In this document: positions 8,874 to 18,830 of the stretch, piece after piece
How positions within the stretch are numbered: position 1 is the stretch's first letter
How the letters are laid out: each line of letters opens with the position of its first letter
Origin: Halosimplex salinum
GTDB lineage: Archaea > Halobacteriota > Halobacteria > Halobacteriales > Haloarculaceae
Length of the DNA: 64,000 nt
Direction of reading: 5' to 3'
Assembly (NCBI RefSeq): GCF_003730195.1
Contig: NZ_QWGG01000007.1
Location: 62,001-126,000 of the forward strand
The notes under the pieces: generated by a model
The model's database searches: none
What the model was told of the DNA's origin: nothing
What the model saw: the letters and a program-made list of their open reading frames with translations, nothing else
Position numbers and translations under genes: made by a program

Positions 8874-9644
8874 TCAGTCGGTGTGGCGTTCGCGGCCGGA
8901 CTCCATCCCGGACTGCATGAACGCGGCGAGGATCCGGCCGATGCTGGAGTCGCCGGTCCACATCGCCTCCTCGCCGACCGGTTCGTCGCTCGTCTCGGCG
9001 GCGAGGAGCACGGTTCGGTCGTCGGCCATCAGCGCCCGCCCGGCGAAGTCGGCGGGGTTGTCCTCGGACATGACGAAGACGGCCACGGCGTCGGTCGCGA
9101 ATCGGTCCTCGAGCGAGTCGTCTGCGGTGACGACGGTGACGTCGACGCCGTCGGCAGCGGCCCCACGGAGCGCGTCCGCGATGGCCGGCGTCGTCGACTC
9201 ACCCGTCGGTGAGACGAAGACGACGGTGTGGTCGGCGGCCCGGACCAGCGCGGCGATCCGGTCGCTGACCGGGTGCCGACCGCGGATCACCGAGACGTCC
9301 TGTCCGTCGCCGTGGTCGGCCTCCGTCGTGCGGATGGCTTCGAGACTGTCGAAGGCGCGTGTGGCCTCTCGCTCGAGTCGTTCGGTGAGGAGTTCGCGCG
9401 CGGTCTGGAGCGCGACCGGCCGGTAGGCTTTGGGCGACGCCTGGACGACTTCGACGAGGCCGCGATCGGAGAGGTCGTCGGCCGCGCCGTACACTTGCGA
9501 CCGCGGGACCTCCGAGAGCTCGCTCACTTCCTGTGCGGTCCCGCTCCCGAGTTGCTGGAGCGCGACGAACACCTGCGCCTCGTAGTTGGACAGCCCCAGT
9601 GTCCGCAACGCGTCGACCGCTTCGCGCTCACTCATTGACTGCAT
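8874..9644 (-). CDS. TrmB-family transcriptional regulator
   Basis: The 256-residue protein has a winged helix at residues about 8-75 (LGLSNYEAQVFVALQQLG, then AQEVSELSEVPRSQVYGA), a coiled segment near 85-105 and a C-terminal phospholipase-D-like effector region. This is the plan of haloarchaeal TrmB-like regulators. It is divergent from the MMPL exporter gene at 9868, with 223 bases between, so it probably controls that exporter; this is inferred from position. Two in-frame starts are possible, 9644 and 9635. A TATA-like GATAAACG on the minus strand around 9656-9665 fits 9635 slightly better for a leaderless mRNA. Confidence 0.88.
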   Translation of the reverse strand: MQSMSEREAVDALRTLGLSNYEAQVFVALQQLGSGTAQEVSELSEVPRSQVYGAADDLSDRGLVEVVQASPKAYRPVALQTARELLTERLEREATRAFDSLEAIRTTEADHGDGQDVSVIRGRHPVSDRIAALVRAADHTVVFVSPTGESTTPAIADALRGAAADGVDVTVVTADDSLEDRFATDAVAVFVMSEDNPADFAGRALMADDRTVLLAAETSDEPVGEEAMWTGDSSIGRILAAFMQSGMESGRERHTD

Positions 9645-9725
9645 TCCTCACGCGTCGTTTATCTCCATTTTCTTTCGGTCCGTCGATACCGACGGCGACG
9701 GCCGCCCTGCCGTCCGATAGATATA

Positions 9726-9737
9726 GTAGATATCTAC
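9726..9737. promoter_or_regulatory. 12-bp palindrome, candidate operator of the TrmB/MMPL pair
   Basis: GTAGATATCTAC is a perfect 12-base palindrome in the intergenic region between the divergent TrmB-type regulator and the MMPL gene. It directly precedes an AT-rich TATA-like element (ACTTAAGAA, 9742-9750) oriented toward the MMPL gene. Its position fits a regulator-binding site, but binding is not shown. Confidence 0.4.
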
Positions 9738-9867
9738 AAACACTTAAGAATCGCGGGCGCAGAGGTGCACACGACGGATCAACCGAGGGACCACAGGTGA
9801 CAGAGAACGATACCCCCGAGGGGTGGACGGTCGGTCGAGTAGCGTGGCGTGAGACAGGTGTCTGAGT

Positions 9868-12528
9868 ATGGCGGGGAACCTCTCGCAGTGGTACGCGGAC
9901 GCGATCACGACGCACAGCAAGTTCGTCGTCGTCGTCGTGCTGGTCGTGACAGGGGCGGTCGCCGCGGGGTCGGCGTTCGGCGGCGCGGGCGAGGAGGACA
10001 TCGGTGGGTTCGACGTCGACTCGCCGGAGACGGCGGCCCAGGAGTACGTGCGGAGCAACTACGGGGGTGACGACGGCGTCGCCGCGCAACTGGTGGTTCG
10101 AAACGAGAGCGGCGACGTGCTCACCCGCGATTCGCTGCTCGCGGGACTGCGACTGCAACGGGATATCAGGGCGAACGAGTCGCTGAACGAGACGCTCTCC
10201 GCGCAGGGGTTCGTCGGCATCGAGAACGTCGTCGCGACGGCGGCCGTCTCCGAGGACCGCGCCGCCGGTGGCGGTCGACAGTCCAACGGTGACGACGGTG
10301 GAGCGGGCACGGCAGACGGCGGCCAGCCATCGGCGACCGCGTCGGACGGTGCACAGCCGCAGACGACCGCACCGTCGCTGGCGGCACAGATCGAGGCGCT
10401 CGAATCCCGGGACGACGAGGAAGTCGAGCAACTGTTGAAGGCGGTTCTCGACCCGGAGCGAGACGCGCCCGGGGGGCAGGACCCCTACGAGTTCCTGCCC
10501 CGGAGCTACGAGCCGGGTGAATCGGACGCCGAGGCGCGGCTCACGCTCGTCGCACAGGTCGACGGCGGCGGCGCGGGCGAGGACCCGCAGGCCGCCTACG
10601 ACGCGCAGGTCGTCATCGACCGGATGGTCGAGGACCGGTTCGACGACGCGTTCGTGTTCGGGCAGGGCGTCAGTGACGACGCCTCCTCGCGAGCGACGGG
10701 CGACAGCTTCGCGATCATCACGCCGTTCGCGCTCGCCATCGTCGTGCTCGTCCTCGGGATCACGTACCGCGACCTGCTCGACATCCTGCTGGCGTTCGTG
10801 GGCATCGGGGTGGTACTCGCGTGGCTCCAGGGGCTCATGGGCTGGCTCGCCATCCCGATGAACGTCATCCTCATCGCCGTTCCGTTCCTGCTCGTCGGGC
10901 TGAGCATCGACTACGCGCTGCACGTCGTGATGCGTTACCGCGAGGCGCGGGAGGGCGAACTCAGGGCCGACGAGGCAGCCGACGACGGGGACCGGAGCCG
11001 GGCCATCAGAGCGGCCATGGCGGTCGGGTTCGGGAGCGTCGTGCTTGCACTCGCCGCGGCGACGGTCTCGACGGCCGTGGGATTCCTCTCGAACGTCGTC
11101 AGTCCGTTGCCCGCTATCCGCGACTTCGCGGTCCTCAGCGCGGGCGGGATCGGTGCGACGTTCGTCGCGTTCGGCGTGCTCCTCCCGGCGCTGAAGATCG
11201 AGGTCGACGGGTTCGTGGAGAACCGGATCGGCTGGAGCCGCCGGAAGGGCGCGTTCGGCGTCGAGAGCGGACGCGCGAACGCCGTCCTCGATCGACTCGC
11301 CGCGCTCGTCATGCGAGCACCGGTCGCGATCGTCGTCGTCGCGCTGCTGCTGGCGTCGACGGGCGCGTACGGCGCGACGACCATCGACACGGAGTTCAAC
11401 CAGGCCGACTTCCTCCCGCAAGACGCGCCCGAGTGGGCCCAGTCGCTCCCGGGCCCGCTCGCGCCCGACAGCTACACCATCGCCGACGACTTCGCGTATC
11501 TCAGCGACAACTTCCAGCTACAGGGCGACGACGGGCAGTCTCAGGTGCTGATACGCGGCAACGTGACCGACCCGTCCGTTCTGGCGGCGGTGGACGACGC
11601 GAGTCGGGACGTCTCGAACGGGAGTTCGATCCAGCGCCGGCCGGACGGACGGGCGGCCGTCGACGGGCCGCACACGGCGATCCGAGCGGTCGCGGCGTCC
11701 AACGAGTCGTTCGCGGCGCTCGTCGACGAGACCGACGGTGACGGCGACGGCCTGCCGGACGAGAACGTCTCGACGGTGTACGCGGCGCTGTTCGACGCCG
11801 ACCAGGGGACGGCCCAGCAGGTCCTCAGCCGGGACGACGACGGAGCTATCAGTTCGGCGCGACTGCTCGTGTCGGTCCGGGGGAGCGAGTCGGCACAGAC
11901 CATCGCCACGGACACGCGAGCGTACGCCGAGCGGGTCGAGGCAGACGCGTCGGGTATCACCGCGGTGGCCACGGGCGGGACGGTCACGACGGCCGTGATA
12001 CAGGACGCGCTGCTGGAGACGCTCGTCGAGGCGTTCGCGGTGACGCTGGTCGTGATTCTGGCGTTCCTCACGGCCCTGTTCTGGGTCCGCTACCGGTCGC
12101 TGTCGCTGGGCGCGCTGGTCCTCCTGCCGGTCGTCGTCTCGCTGGCGTGGTTGCTCGGTGCGATGTCGCTGCTCGGCATCGCGTTCAACAGCGAGACGGC
12201 GGTGATCACGAGCCTCGCGATCGGGCTCGGCGTCGACTACAGCATCCACGCCGGCGAACGCTTCGTCGACGAGCGGGAGAAACAGGAGACGCTCGACGCG
12301 GCCGTGCGGCGGACGATCACCGGCACCGGCGGGACGCTCCTGGCGAGCGCCGCGACGACGGCCGCCGCGTTCGGCGTCCTCGCCCTCGCGCTCTCCCCGC
12401 CACTGCAGCGGTTCGGCATCGTGACCGGGCTGGCGATCCTGTTCGCCTTCGTCGCCGTCGTCACGATGCTCCCCAGCCTCCTCGCCCTCCGGGAGCGGGC
12501 CCTCCTTCGCCGGCAGTCTCGGCAGTGA
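9868..12528 (+). CDS. MMPL/RND-family transporter
   Basis: The 886-residue membrane protein has the RND/MMPL architecture. TM1 is near 19-40, followed by a large extracytoplasmic loop (about 45-280), a bundle of TM helices (about 285-440), a second TM near 475-495, a second large loop (about 500-715) and a final TM bundle to the C-terminus. Each bundle carries a sterol-sensing-like stretch with the LSIDYALHVVMRY and LGVDYSIHAGERF motifs, where the Asp is the usual proton-relay residue. The first loop holds a low-complexity Gly/Asp/Ala-rich insert near 125-170. Haloarchaeal relatives are thought to export hydrophobic compounds; the substrate is unknown. A small frame of 22 codons (9797-9865) ends two bases before this ATG and might be a leader peptide. 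Confidence 0.9.
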   Translation: MAGNLSQWYADAITTHSKFVVVVVLVVTGAVAAGSAFGGAGEEDIGGFDVDSPETAAQEYVRSNYGGDDGVAAQLVVRNESGDVLTRDSLLAGLRLQRDIRANESLNETLSAQGFVGIENVVATAAVSEDRAAGGGRQSNGDDGGAGTADGGQPSATASDGAQPQTTAPSLAAQIEALESRDDEEVEQLLKAVLDPERDAPGGQDPYEFLPRSYEPGESDAEARLTLVAQVDGGGAGEDPQAAYDAQVVIDRMVEDRFDDAFVFGQGVSDDASSRATGDSFAIITPFALAIVVLVLGITYRDLLDILLAFVGIGVVLAWLQGLMGWLAIPMNVILIAVPFLLVGLSIDYALHVVMRYREAREGELRADEAADDGDRSRAIRAAMAVGFGSVVLALAAATVSTAVGFLSNVVSPLPAIRDFAVLSAGGIGATFVAFGVLLPALKIEVDGFVENRIGWSRRKGAFGVESGRANAVLDRLAALVMRAPVAIVVVALLLASTGAYGATTIDTEFNQADFLPQDAPEWAQSLPGPLAPDSYTIADDFAYLSDNFQLQGDDGQSQVLIRGNVTDPSVLAAVDDASRDVSNGSSIQRRPDGRAAVDGPHTAIRAVAASNESFAALVDETDGDGDGLPDENVSTVYAALFDADQGTAQQVLSRDDDGAISSARLLVSVRGSESAQTIATDTRAYAERVEADASGITAVATGGTVTTAVIQDALLETLVEAFAVTLVVILAFLTALFWVRYRSLSLGALVLLPVVVSLAWLLGAMSLLGIAFNSETAVITSLAIGLGVDYSIHAGERFVDEREKQETLDAAVRRTITGTGGTLLASAATTAAAFGVLALALSPPLQRFGIVTGLAILFAFVAVVTMLPSLLALRERALLRRQSRQ

Positions 12529-12637
12529 CGGCGCCCGCTCGGCCGACATCGACTCCCCTCGCGGCGGGACTCGGTCGGCGTCGCGCGTCGGCATCGAACC
12601 ACGATCATTATTTACTCGCCCCGGCGAGCACACGCAC

Positions 12638-13438
12638 ATGGACGTCTACGGTATCATCGGGAACCCGGTCGAGCACTCACTGTCGCCGCCGATGCACCAG
12701 GCCGCCTTCGACGAGCTGGGCATCGACGCGACGTTCGTCACCTTCGAGGCCGAGGAAGATCGGATCGAGGACGCGTTCCGGGGCGCGGAGGCGCTCGGGA
12801 TCGACGGCCTGACCGTCACGCTGCCGTTCAAACACGACGCCTTCGAGTTCGTCGAACCGACGAAGTCCGTCCGACGCGTCGGCGCGGTCAACACGATCGA
12901 CTTCACCGACGACGGCCCGGTCGGCTACAACACCGACATGACGGGAACGCTCAGCGCGTTCGAGCACCACGACGTGGCCCTCGACGGGACCAGCGCCGTC
13001 GTGGTCGGCGCCGGCGGCGCGGCCCGCGCGCTCGCGTTCGGGTTCGAGGAAGCGGGCGCCGACGTCGCGGTCGTGAACCGGACCGAGTCGAAGGCTCACG
13101 ACCTCGCCGACGAGGTGCCCCGGGCCTCCGGTCACGGCCTCGACGAACTGCCGGACCTGATGGCCGACGCCGACGTCGTCGCCAACGCCACGAGCGTCGG
13201 GCTGGAATCGGACGAGTCGGTCGCGCCCGCCGACGCCTGGCACGGGGACTGCGTGGCCTTCGACGCGGTGTACAAACCCCTCGAGACGCGGTTCCTCGCC
13301 GACGCGGCCGCGGCCGGCGCCCAGACGATCGACGGCGCGTGGATGTTGCTGTTCCAGGGCGTCGACGCCTTCGAGATGTGGACGGGCGAAGACGCGCCGG
13401 TCGACGTGATGAACGAGGCGCTCCGGAGTCACCTGTAG
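12638..13438 (+). CDS. aroE: Shikimate dehydrogenase
   Basis: AroE reduces 3-dehydroshikimate to shikimate with NADPH in aromatic amino-acid synthesis. The 266-residue protein starts MDVYGIIGNPVEHSLSPPMH with the substrate-binding Ser pair. It carries the catalytic Lys in VTLPFKHDAF (K65) and Asp in YNTDMTGT (about 102). The nucleotide-binding loop is VVVGAGGAARALAFG and the NADP-binding stretch VVNRTESKA. Length is normal. A TATA-like ATTATTTAC (12606-12614) lies about 27 bases upstream of the ATG, consistent with a leaderless transcript. It follows the MMPL gene by 109 bases and is probably independent of it. Confidence 0.96.
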   Translation: MDVYGIIGNPVEHSLSPPMHQAAFDELGIDATFVTFEAEEDRIEDAFRGAEALGIDGLTVTLPFKHDAFEFVEPTKSVRRVGAVNTIDFTDDGPVGYNTDMTGTLSAFEHHDVALDGTSAVVVGAGGAARALAFGFEEAGADVAVVNRTESKAHDLADEVPRASGHGLDELPDLMADADVVANATSVGLESDESVAPADAWHGDCVAFDAVYKPLETRFLADAAAAGAQTIDGAWMLLFQGVDAFEMWTGEDAPVDVMNEALRSHL

Positions 13439-13511
13439 CCACAACTTTTGCACAGAGACGGGCGCGGCGCCCTCGTGCAAGCTCTCGGTGGATCGGCCAG
13501 CGGGGGTCCCG

Positions 13512-15395
13512 TCAGTCGCTGGCGTCGTCCGCTGCCAGGAGTGTGAACGAGAAGGTCGTTCCCTCGCCGGGGTCGCCGTCGATCCAGATGTCGCCGCCGT
13601 GGCGCTCGACGATGCGCTCGCACAGCGCCAGGCCGATGCCGGTCCCCGAGTGGTCGCCGTCGTCGATCCGCAGGCTCTGGAACACCTCGAACACGCGCTC
13701 TCGGTCGTCGGGGTCGATACCGATCCCCTCGTCTCGCACCGAGATCTGCCACCGATCGCCGTTGCGCTCGGTGGCGATGTGGACAGTCGGCGGGTCGTCG
13801 CCGCTGTACTCGATCGCGTTCTCGAGCAGGTTCTGGAACAGCTGGCGCAACTGCCCGCCGTCGCCTTCGACACTGGGGAGCGGGTCGGCGGTGATCTCGG
13901 CGCCCGACTCCTCGATTTTGACCTGCAGATCGTCGCGGACGTCCGCGAGGACGCTCTCCAGGTCGACGGGTTCGAGGGAGTCGCCGCTCGTATCGACCCG
14001 CGAGTACTGGAGCAGTCCCTCGATCATCTCGCGCATGCGGTCGGCGCCGTCGACCGCGAACTCGAGGAACTCCTGGCCGTCCTCGTCGAGGTCGTCACCG
14101 TAGCGCTGGTCGATCAGCTGCAGGTAGCTGGAGACCATCCGCAGGGGCTCCTGCAGGTCGTGGGAGGCGGCGTAGGCGAACTGTTCGAGGCGCTCGTTGG
14201 ACTCCTCCAGCATCCGCTCGTACCGCCGGCGCTCGGTGACGTCCTGTATCATGATCATGCCCGCGAACACGTCGCCGTAGTCGTCCTCGATGGGCAGGGT
14301 GGTCGCGTACAGCTTGCGGTTCTGGAACTCGACCTCGAAGGAACTCGTCTCGCCCTCGAGGGCGGCGTAGAAGTACGGTTCCAGCTCGTCGACGAAGGCG
14401 GACGGGTGGAGCTCGGTGAAGCTGTGGCCGATCCGGTCTTCCGGGTCGTAGTCGAGCGAGTCGAACATCTGTCCGCCGACGACGGTGTATCGGAGGTCGT
14501 CGTCGAACAGCCCGACCGCCCCGTTCGGGAAGTTCTCGACGAGGGCTCGATAGCGCTGTTCGGACTTCTCGAGCGCCCGCTCGCGCTCCTTCCGGTCGCT
14601 GATGTCTCGGACGATGCCGGCCCGGTGCCAGTCGCTCTCGTCGTCCTCCGGCAACAGCGCGGGCGTCGCCTCGACGGGGAGCCACTCGCCGCTCGCAGTC
14701 CGGAGTCTGGTCTCTACCGTCGGTCGGTCGGCGTACTCGTCGCCGGTCTCCCGGTACAGTTCGTCGATCTGGTCGGCTATCTCGTCGTCGAGGAGGCGAG
14801 ACGAGTCGGTCCCGACGAGGTCGTCCGGGGAGTAGCCCAGCATCTCGGCGTAGGTCTCGTTGACCATCTGGAACGTCCCCTCGTCGTCGGCCACGTAGAC
14901 GCCGTCGTCGACCGCCTCGACGATCATCGCGTACCGCTCGAAGCGCTCGTTCGACCGCTCCAGCTGGTCGATCGTCGCTTCCAGTTCACGCGCCCGCGTT
15001 CCGGCCTGGGCGTTGTGGATGCCGGCGGCGAGCCCGGCGACCGCAGCGAGCCCCGTCAGAATGAGGACGGTCGAGACGTCTTCGATACCCTCGTTCGGTT
15101 GCAGACTGTAGAAGCCGAGCACGGCGACCATCACCCCCAGGCCACCGACGCACCAGCTGGCGACGGACGGGTAGAACTCGGTGTGGATATCGAACCGCGC
15201 CAATCGGTAGCCGGAGTACAGGAGGACGGCACCGGGTCCCGCGATCAGGACGAATATGATCAGTTCGCTGATCGTGGTGGTCTCGAACATCTCCGCGAGC
15301 GTCCATCCGATACCGGCCGCGACGTACAGTCCTCCGAGAAGAGCGATCAGACGTCGTCCCCCGACGACGGAGATGAATCTGTGCCAGGCGGCCAT
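13512..15395 (-). CDS. Membrane PAS sensor histidine kinase
   Basis: This 627-residue signal-transduction kinase has about four N-terminal transmembrane segments (residues about 12-115). A coiled stretch follows (about 120-140), then two PAS domains (about 140-260 and 265-385), a HisKA dimerisation domain with the phospho-acceptor His in ASHDLQEPLRMV (near 410), and a HATPase domain (N-box LLENAIEY, G1 DEGIGIDPDD, G2 GTGIGLALC). No receiver domain is attached and no response regulator gene is adjacent, so its partner is unknown. The signal may be sensed in the membrane or by the PAS domains. A TATA-like CTTAATAC on the minus strand about 27 bases upstream supports the start. Confidence 0.93.
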   Translation of the reverse strand: MAAWHRFISVVGGRRLIALLGGLYVAAGIGWTLAEMFETTTISELIIFVLIAGPGAVLLYSGYRLARFDIHTEFYPSVASWCVGGLGVMVAVLGFYSLQPNEGIEDVSTVLILTGLAAVAGLAAGIHNAQAGTRARELEATIDQLERSNERFERYAMIVEAVDDGVYVADDEGTFQMVNETYAEMLGYSPDDLVGTDSSRLLDDEIADQIDELYRETGDEYADRPTVETRLRTASGEWLPVEATPALLPEDDESDWHRAGIVRDISDRKERERALEKSEQRYRALVENFPNGAVGLFDDDLRYTVVGGQMFDSLDYDPEDRIGHSFTELHPSAFVDELEPYFYAALEGETSSFEVEFQNRKLYATTLPIEDDYGDVFAGMIMIQDVTERRRYERMLEESNERLEQFAYAASHDLQEPLRMVSSYLQLIDQRYGDDLDEDGQEFLEFAVDGADRMREMIEGLLQYSRVDTSGDSLEPVDLESVLADVRDDLQVKIEESGAEITADPLPSVEGDGGQLRQLFQNLLENAIEYSGDDPPTVHIATERNGDRWQISVRDEGIGIDPDDRERVFEVFQSLRIDDGDHSGTGIGLALCERIVERHGGDIWIDGDPGEGTTFSFTLLAADDASD

Positions 15396-15509
15396 TGGCT
15401 GTATGCAGGCGAACGACCCGTATTAAGTTGGTGCCGAAGCGGTCGGTCGACAGTCAGAACGCGGGTCTCGAACGCGCCCGGAGCGCCGAACTCGACCGCT
15501 GTGCTGCGG

Positions 15510-16559
15510 TCAGGCGTCGATTTCCGAGTCGCGGAGCCGCGTCCCGGAGATGAGGAACCAGCCCTGGCCGTAGAGGTTCACGGCCTGCGGGGCTTCGGGG
15601 CCGCCTGGCATCGCCGCGTTGCGCTGGACCGCGCCGTCGTCGGTCACGGCCGTCTTCGCCGCGCTCATGGCCTTCTCGGCGACCTCGCGGTACTCCTCGT
15701 CGAGCAGGCCGCGGTCGACCGCCTCGGTGAAGGCGTAGGCGTACTGCATCGTGCCCGACGTCTCCAGGTACATCGAGGGGTCGTCGATGAGGTGGTGCCA
15801 GAAGCCGCTGCGGTCCTGGTACTCGGCCATGCTCAGGAGGTGGTCGGTGACGATCTCCTCCAGTCGCTCGCGCTCGGGGTGGTCCTCGGGGACGTAGTCG
15901 AGGGTGTCGAGGATGCCGTTAGCCATCCAGCCGTTGCCGCGCAGCCACAGCGAGCCGTCGGGGTAGCTATCGGGCGTCTCGCGCCAGATGTGTCGATAGA
16001 GGTCGGACTTGGGGTCGACGAGGTGGTCGTGGTGGACGATGATCTGGTCGACGGCCTCCTCGACGGCCTCGGGGGTGTCGGTGAGCCGGCCGTAGCGGGC
16101 CATGAACGGACACATCATGTAGACGGCGTCGATCCACAGCTCGATGTCGTCGATGTGGTGGGAGATGCCGCCCGCCTCGCTGCGGGGGGCGCCCTCGTGG
16201 AAGTACTCGAACTGCCGCCGGGCGGCGTCGAGGAAGTAGTCGGGGCCGCCGTCCTCGTACACGTCGAGGACGAGGAAGCCGAACGCGCCGGCGTCGGGGA
16301 CGGGGCGGAAGATCCGGTGTTCGTCCCACTCGGGGACCACGTCGATCGAGCCGTAGGCGAGCTGGCCCTTCGTCGACTGCGAGCGGACCGCCTTGTCGAT
16401 GTACTGTTCTGCGATCTCGGTGTGCTCCTCGTCGTCGGTGGCGAGCAGTCCGCGGAGGACCATCGGTCGTTCGCCCTGGATGAACTCCTCGAAGTCGAGT
16501 CCGAGCGTGTACTCGGCGACGTCCGGGAGCAACTCGTCTAGCGACCGTTGTCTGGGCAT
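15510..16559 (-). CDS. Glycoside hydrolase family 88/105-like protein
   Basis: The 349-residue protein resembles the (alpha/alpha)6-barrel unsaturated uronyl/rhamnogalacturonyl hydrolases: HHIDDIELWIDAVYMMCPFM, LWLRGNGWMANGI, DRSGFWHHLIDD and LETSGTMQYAYAFTEAV appear in the family order, with Asp residues suited to hydrating the 4,5-double bond left by polysaccharide lyases. No signal peptide is seen, so it should act in the cytosol on imported oligosaccharides. No lyase or sugar transporter lies next to it. I start at the ATG at 16559 because a TATA-like CTTAAG (16583-16588) sits about 27 bases upstream. A longer frame to 16739 adds only atypical sequence. Confidence 0.85.
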   Translation of the reverse strand: MPRQRSLDELLPDVAEYTLGLDFEEFIQGERPMVLRGLLATDDEEHTEIAEQYIDKAVRSQSTKGQLAYGSIDVVPEWDEHRIFRPVPDAGAFGFLVLDVYEDGGPDYFLDAARRQFEYFHEGAPRSEAGGISHHIDDIELWIDAVYMMCPFMARYGRLTDTPEAVEEAVDQIIVHHDHLVDPKSDLYRHIWRETPDSYPDGSLWLRGNGWMANGILDTLDYVPEDHPERERLEEIVTDHLLSMAEYQDRSGFWHHLIDDPSMYLETSGTMQYAYAFTEAVDRGLLDEEYREVAEKAMSAAKTAVTDDGAVQRNAAMPGGPEAPQAVNLYGQGWFLISGTRLRDSEIDA

Positions 16560-16835
16560 ACGAACCCATCCACCCGGCGTATTCTTAAGAACGAGGGATC
16601 GAGGTCGAGTCCTCCGGCTTCGGTCGTGCTCGCTCGAATCGCTCCAGCCGAGGGGGTTCGACCGCGACTCGGGCTCGAAGTCGTCGATCGCCTCGTACTC
16701 GGTAGCGACGATCTCGGGGGCCGGTAGACGCGCACCCACGGAGCGACGTGTGAGTGACCCCAGCTCCGACCCCCTGGCCCGTCCGTCCTCGGCCTGCCGG
16801 CGATACTCGTCTCGTTCCGAACGCGAGTCGCCGCC

Positions 16836-18812
16836 TCAGAGGCCGAGAATGCGCAGGGAGTAGAGAGCCCAGGTGAACAGTACCGCTGCGACCGTCGCCA
16901 GCGTGTAGTGGATGCGGACGGGCGTGTTCCAGTAGGCGTCACGCCAGGCTAGCGCGACGAAGACGCTGGCACCGAGAGTCCCTGCGAGGGCGAGATAGGG
17001 GAGAGCCAGCCCGACGCGGAGGAGCGATGACGGTGAAGCAACTTCGGCGTCGATCTCGATGGTCGCGAACAGGAAGATTGCGGCGACGCTCAGCCACAGG
17101 AGGCTGACGACGCCGAGGAGGGCGCGAGCGACTCGCTCCCGCGCACTCGGAGCGGACGTCTCGCGTATTCGACGCCGCACCGCGGCGCCAGCCCACAGTG
17201 CGAGCGTCGAGACGAACGCGAGCGTCCCGCCGAGGAGGATCGCCCGATAGACGGACAGCGATTCGTACCACGGCACCCGCTCGTACGTCGCCGGCCCGAA
17301 GTTCCCGAAGAAGAGGTGTGTGGGTGCGCCCTCCTCGTCGAAGCGGAACGCGAGTTGCTCGTCGCCGCCGACTGCGTCGTAGATTCCCGGCCGCTGCTCG
17401 ATCCACGTTCTGGGTTCGCCGCCGAACTGTCGCGTCGTGAGATACCCGTCCTCCGTCGTTCCGACCGACACCGTCCTCGTCAGGACGCCGAAGGCTCGAT
17501 GCCACGTGGTCTCGGAGACGGTCAACGACCGGTAGTCGCCGGTCAGCCGATCGGCTCGCTCGGCGGCCCCCGGCGGCTCGACGACTGGGGCCCGGGAATC
17601 GGGATAGTAGCGGTCGACGAACGCCTGCAGGAAGTCGAACCGCGCCGTCTGTCCGCCTGGGCTGTTGTAGACGACGAACACGCCGGTATCGCGCTCCGGG
17701 AGGAGCGCGAGCATGCTCCGAGAACTGGCAGTGTCGCCCCAGTGGCCGACGATACGTTCGTCGTTGCGGTCCATCTCGATGAACCCGTAGGCCATCCCGT
17801 TCACGTCCGGCGCGTCGGGCGCCTTGTCGAAGTGCTGGCGGTGCATCTCCCGGACGGTCTCCGGTTCGAGTATCCGTTCCGACCCGTGCGATCCCTCGCC
17901 GAGATACGCGAGCATGAACCGGCCCATGTCGGTCGCCGTCGACCGCATCGCACCGCCCTCGGGCGCCATCCCCCAGGTCTGTAACGGCTGGGCTCGGTAC
18001 TCACCGTTCTGGTACGTGTATTCGCTCGCGAGACGTGGCCGCAGGCGCGCTGGAAGCGGCTGTTCGTACGTACTGTTGTCCATCTCGAGCGGGTCGAGAA
18101 TTCGCTTTTCAACGTATTCGGTGAACGCCGTCTCGTACTGTTCGGCGACGACGTGCCCGGCGAGTCCTGCCCCGTAGTTCGAATAGGCGACGAACTCGCC
18201 GGGCGGACGAACGCGGGTCGGCTGATTCTCGGCGAGGACTTCCCCGAGCGGTCTGAGGTCGCTGGGCTCGTCGACGAGCGTCCCACCGAAGGCGTCCTCG
18301 TAGCCTGCCGTGTGAGTGCCGAGGTGTTCGAGTGTGATCGGCCGTGGATAGGTGTCCGGGACCGTGACGGGCGAATCCGTCAGGTAGTCGTTGACGTCGC
18401 GGTCGAGGTCGAGGTCACCGGCTTCGACCCCCTGCATCACGGCCGTCCAGGTGAGGAGTTTCGCTGTCGATCCGACCCCGAAGATCGTTTCGTCCGCAGC
18501 GACCGGCTCCCGAGCGTCGAGGTCGGCGTACCCGTACCCCTTCGAGACGACGAACTCACCGTCGCTGACGACGACGACCGCGGCGCCGGGGATGCGATGT
18601 TCCTCTAGCTGGTCGGCCATCGTTTCGTCGAGCCACGCTTCGACTTCGGCCGGGTCGTCCAGTTCTGGCCGATCCGACGAGCGAGGCGGGCCGTCGAGCT
18701 GACTGGCCGTCGTGATCACCGGCGTGCTCACGAGAACGGCGACGGTGAGGATCACGCCTGCCTGGACGCGCTGGGATGTCATCGGATAGGTCTCCGGGAT
18801 GGTGCGTAGCAT
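16836..18812 (-). CDS. Membrane-anchored beta-lactamase-fold serine hydrolase
   Basis: The 658-residue protein has an N-terminal membrane segment or signal (about 17-38), a class C beta-lactamase/esterase domain (about 55-420) and about four C-terminal transmembrane helices (about 530-655). The active-site set is intact: S-x-x-K as STAK (S115, K118), Y-x-N as YSN (Y210) and the HxG-type motif in VGHWGDT near 355. Such proteins are peptidases or esterases, not necessarily antibiotic hydrolases; haloarchaea lack peptidoglycan, so the substrate is open. An internal ATG at residue 11 is an alternative start. The upstream DUF998 gene ends only 18 bases before this start, so the two form an operon. 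Confidence 0.9.
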   Translation of the reverse strand: MLRTIPETYPMTSQRVQAGVILTVAVLVSTPVITTASQLDGPPRSSDRPELDDPAEVEAWLDETMADQLEEHRIPGAAVVVVSDGEFVVSKGYGYADLDAREPVAADETIFGVGSTAKLLTWTAVMQGVEAGDLDLDRDVNDYLTDSPVTVPDTYPRPITLEHLGTHTAGYEDAFGGTLVDEPSDLRPLGEVLAENQPTRVRPPGEFVAYSNYGAGLAGHVVAEQYETAFTEYVEKRILDPLEMDNSTYEQPLPARLRPRLASEYTYQNGEYRAQPLQTWGMAPEGGAMRSTATDMGRFMLAYLGEGSHGSERILEPETVREMHRQHFDKAPDAPDVNGMAYGFIEMDRNDERIVGHWGDTASSRSMLALLPERDTGVFVVYNSPGGQTARFDFLQAFVDRYYPDSRAPVVEPPGAAERADRLTGDYRSLTVSETTWHRAFGVLTRTVSVGTTEDGYLTTRQFGGEPRTWIEQRPGIYDAVGGDEQLAFRFDEEGAPTHLFFGNFGPATYERVPWYESLSVYRAILLGGTLAFVSTLALWAGAAVRRRIRETSAPSARERVARALLGVVSLLWLSVAAIFLFATIEIDAEVASPSSLLRVGLALPYLALAGTLGASVFVALAWRDAYWNTPVRIHYTLATVAAVLFTWALYSLRILGL

Positions 18813-18830
18813 TCAGCCGTGCGCGGTGGT

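Noticed and set aside
9628-11421. Minus-strand open frame of about 600 codons opposite the MMPL gene
   Set aside because: Composition is that of an antisense frame of a GC-rich gene, without motifs. The plus-strand MMPL protein is convincing.
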